DNA of 52,500 nucleotides from the NCBI GenBank assembly GCA_964035545.1, contig OZ037770.1:10667463-10719962 (forward strand), given 5' to 3'. The DNA comes from Bugula neritina (taxonomy: Eukaryota > Bryozoa > Gymnolaemata > Cheilostomatida > Bugulidae). Each line of letters starts with the position of its first letter. The stretch's first letter is position 1. The notes below the pieces were generated by a model, which saw only the letters and a list, made by a program, of their open reading frames with translations, searched no databases and was not told the origin of the DNA. Both the position numbers and the translations under genes were made by a program. This document shows, in pieces, positions 1 through 52,500 of the stretch.

Positions 1-386
1 ATTTGACTGCAAATTAAAAGTTCAAAGTTCAAAACTTCAAGCCATCTCAATGCTAATGCTGTGCAGTGCAGCATCTAACAAGCAGTCAAAGGTCAAAGGT
101 CAAGGAGATCACAAATCCCAAATCATTTCAGTACATATTCGCACAAAATTCATTATAAAGCAAAATTGTTTAGGCATCTAACCTTGAAACAGTATGTATA
201 AATGAAAATTAACATATATAAGAATATTTTAGTACTATATAAGTGAAATGTGTCAGGGATTCTTCAGCTATAGTACTTATCCTTCACAATACAGTCAATA
301 AAAATGAGATCTTATAGTAATACTTTCAAAAAAGTCTTGTCTCTATATGGCCGGTCCTGATTAAATGTCTTTGAAATATTTATCTG

Positions 387-1014
387 CACAGGATAGCTAA
401 AGGCAACTCTTTAGCTGCACCGGCCTTGCTGAGGTTTGCATTGTAACTGTGTAAAAATTCAATAGGCTACCAGTAAAAAAATCTCATTTAATTGTAGGTT
501 ACTAGAATCAAAATTTAAAAACTATGTTGTGAATCTTATTTTTACAAATGCAATTTTGTTGGAATTTTTTCATTCTTTTAATTGTAAAGTTATAGAAAAA
601 AACTGCACATTTTCGGCTAATTTTGCCTGAAAAGTTGATCTTTTAGTACCAGTAAAATATCTTATAGCAAGAAAACATGATATCTGAATAAAAAAAAGGA
701 ATGGCTTTTATATTTTATGTAAATTATGGAAATGGTATATTTCTTTTTAAGTAAAAGCACTGTGCATCACTTCACACTTCAGTGAACGCGTAGAGATGAG
801 TATATAATAATATAGGCGTCTACATTGTAAGTAGTTAAGGCCTTGCTAGCTAACAGGCTATGATGACTAGCTTGCTGTTATCGGTTGTAGTTTGATCTCA
901 GGCTAAACAATGACAAGTAGGCAACACGCATGCCACCCACAGAACAATATTGTACAAGAACTTAGACTACATTTCAATAGAAATTCTTAGTGGGGTACTC
1001 TCAGCTATCCCATA
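387..1014. mobile_element. Degenerate copy of the TA-target MITE family (same as 39305-40060)
   Basis: It begins CACAGGATAGCTAAAGGCA and ends with a decayed inverted copy near GCTATCC at 1003-1010. The interior matches the 756-bp element at 39305-40060 in order, for example GCCTTGCTGAGGTTTGCATT, the ATATCTGAATAAA block and GTAGGCAACACGCATGCCACCC. It has more substitutions than the other copies, so it is older. Confidence 0.75.
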
Positions 1015-1077
1015 TGTGCTGCTGTTTCAGGCTAGTTAGCAAATTTGATAAACACAAATTTGTAACTTGCTATACCT

Positions 1078-1165
1078 TGGGGGGGGGGGGGCACACAAAT
1101 ATAGCTGGGGGGCCGAATGGGGGGGGGCCTCCTTCGCCGCCTGTTGGACAGCCCTGGTCTAGAAT
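1078..1165 (-). mobile_element. Possible hAT-type transposon end
   Basis: Read on the minus strand this starts CAGGGCTGTCCAACAGGCGG and runs into a C-rich stretch, resembling ends of hAT elements. Only one end is visible and no transposase or second end was found, so this is a weak call. Confidence 0.3.
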
Positions 1166-1331
1166 AAGTTGCTCAGCCTTACCTCACTTTTGTTAGTAGT
1201 CTTTTCAAAACAAAAATAATGCTAATTTCAAATATTTCTTAATGATTATTTAAACAAAATCACCAAATGAACTCTAAAAATGCAATATCTTTGTTTAATT
1301 ATACTATTAAATAAAAAAAAAATTGTCTTTA

Positions 1332-2051
1332 CACAGGATAGTTAAGGGCAACCTTTTAGCTGCAACTGTACCAGTACCAGTAAAATCAAATCTCACCTAA
1401 TTGTGCTAGAGTTAAAATTTAAAAACTATGTTGTAGATCTTCTCTTTCCCCAGTGTACTTTTTGGAAATTTCAATTTTCATTTTTTTTGCAAAGTTCTAG
1501 ACAAAAAACTGCCCAATTTGGGCTAAGTTTGCCTGAAAAGCTGACTTTTCAGTACCAGTAAAATATCTCAGCGGCAAAACATGATATCTGAATAAAATTT
1601 GCACGGTTGGAATCCTGAGATATTTCTCCAGTGCAAATTTTTTCCTTTTTCTAATAACTTTTCTAGATTGTTCATAAATTGGTGATTTATACACTGAAAA
1701 TGCTATATTTGTCATAGATAATTAGCAGCGCGCAGCACTCCACGCTTCAATGAGCACACAGGGATGAGAAGATATTGGCTCAAACATACTAATTACAGGC
1801 TGGCTAGCTGGCAGGATATAATGAATAGCTTGCTTTGTACTTTGTTTATGTAGCACCCATAATGGAATGTTGATAGATAACGCAGCCCTAATGAGGGTTG
1901 CTGCCTATTGGTTGTAATTTAATCTTAGGCTAAACAATTGCAAGTAGGCAACACGCATGCCACCCGAAGAGCAATGTTATTCAAGAATCTGAACGACACG
2001 TTGTGAGAAATTTATGATATTCTTAGTGAGGATGCCCTTAACTATCCTGCT
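1332..2051. mobile_element. Copy of the TA-target MITE family
   Basis: It is about 720 bp. The left end is CACAGGATAGTTAAGGGCA; the right end is its inverted copy with the last two bases changed (CCTGCT for CCTGTG). It is flanked by TA on both sides (1330-1331 and 2052-2053). The interior aligns with the copy inside the Gypsy gag at 39305-40060. No transposase reading frame is present, so it is non-autonomous. Confidence 0.85.
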
Positions 2052-2495
2052 TATTAGCTTATAATTAAACAGAAATAGTTATTGCGTCATTTCAACATAG
2101 TAAGTAAGTTCGATCCATAAACTAAAAGTAGGGCAACATGTTTCTCTATCCCCGCATGTATTATGAGTATCACAACATTCAGTATGTCAATTATATTGTC
2201 TAGAAAAAGTACCTCATTGTTTTCTATTTGTATAGTTTCTATAAGCTCTTAAAATTGGAATAATACTCACTATTGCTAACAATAGATTTAAACAAAAGGG
2301 TATAGGGTCAGGTGTGATAATCTTTGCAATCAACTATAAAGAATAAAACACTGTGATGTTTTTACAATGTAATAGTTTGCTTACTGTTTGTCAAGCAAAG
2401 AAGACATTTACAGATACTGGTAATCAAAGTGTGGGAATGCGTGAGAAATAATTTTCAAAAATATTTAGCATCCATTATAATTCAACTATATCATA

Positions 2496-52500
<50,005 letters not shown>

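Larger units (their letters stand above)
1..2495. other. Upstream region: MITE copies, no gene seen
   Basis: No convincing coding exon is visible. It contains two copies of a TA-target inverted-repeat element (387-1014 and 1332-2051) and a G-rich stretch that looks like a hAT end. The 450 bases before the start codon at 2496 are unique-looking and AT-rich; a TATAAA at 2335-2340 could be a core promoter element but nothing confirms it. Confidence 0.5.

Noticed and set aside
1497-1715. 72-codon minus frame, also present in 39418-39714
   Set aside because: Both lie in copies of the same MITE; stops and frames differ between copies, so it is not a conserved gene.

Overview
This is nuclear DNA from an animal, most likely a marine invertebrate. 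The reasons are GT-AG introns with TTTCAG-type acceptors, a TA-microsatellite-rich background, tRNA-derived SINEs, Ty3/Gypsy elements and many short inverted-repeat elements, together with metazoan-only extracellular domains (reprolysin, NIDO, AMOP, VWD, calcium-binding EGF). I cannot name the phylum. Nothing prokaryotic is present.

Almost the whole window (2496 to beyond 52500, + strand) is one giant gene that I reconstruct as at least 44 exons. Every junction is GT-AG and every splice phase is compatible, giving about 3,458 residues before the window ends. Order of the protein: signal peptide, prodomain without cysteine, furin site RVKR, zinc metalloprotease of the reprolysin/ADAMTS type (HELGHNLDAAHD plus Met-turn), ADAMTS-like disintegrin and Cys-rich region, a Thr/Pro mucin tract of about 720 residues, first NIDO-like domain, second NIDO-like domain, AMOP, VWD with the CG..C segment that follows it in MUC4-like proteins, EGF and calcium-binding EGF repeats, a SEA-like segment, a second Thr-rich mucin tract of about 530 residues, and another Cys-rich EGF-like exon. 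It is an ADAMTS-type protease fused to a MUC4-type mucin. One uninterrupted exon (21042-23582) physically joins the two halves.

The introns are full of mobile DNA. Intron 1 holds a 272-bp tandem repeat whose minus strand carries hammerhead ribozyme cores, one of them intact. Intron 3 holds a complete but decayed Ty3/Gypsy element on the minus strand (7353-13249, 5-bp target duplication). Intron 34 holds an 8.2-kb sense-strand Gypsy element (38317-46555) with 408-bp LTRs, a MITE inside gag, a zinc-finger ORF in the env position that looks spliced, and a hairpin over the gag stop. Two solo LTRs of the same or a related family sit in introns 6 and 19. Other introns contain tRNA-type SINEs, a pogo-like DNA element remnant, a 342-bp MITE with 69-bp terminal repeats, a fold-back element and long microsatellites. 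Bases 1-2495 upstream of the gene hold two copies of the same MITE family that invaded the Gypsy gag, and a possible hAT end.

The likely biology is a secreted or surface-attached gel-forming or matrix protein that carries its own protease. The end of the gene, and therefore any membrane anchor, lies outside the window.
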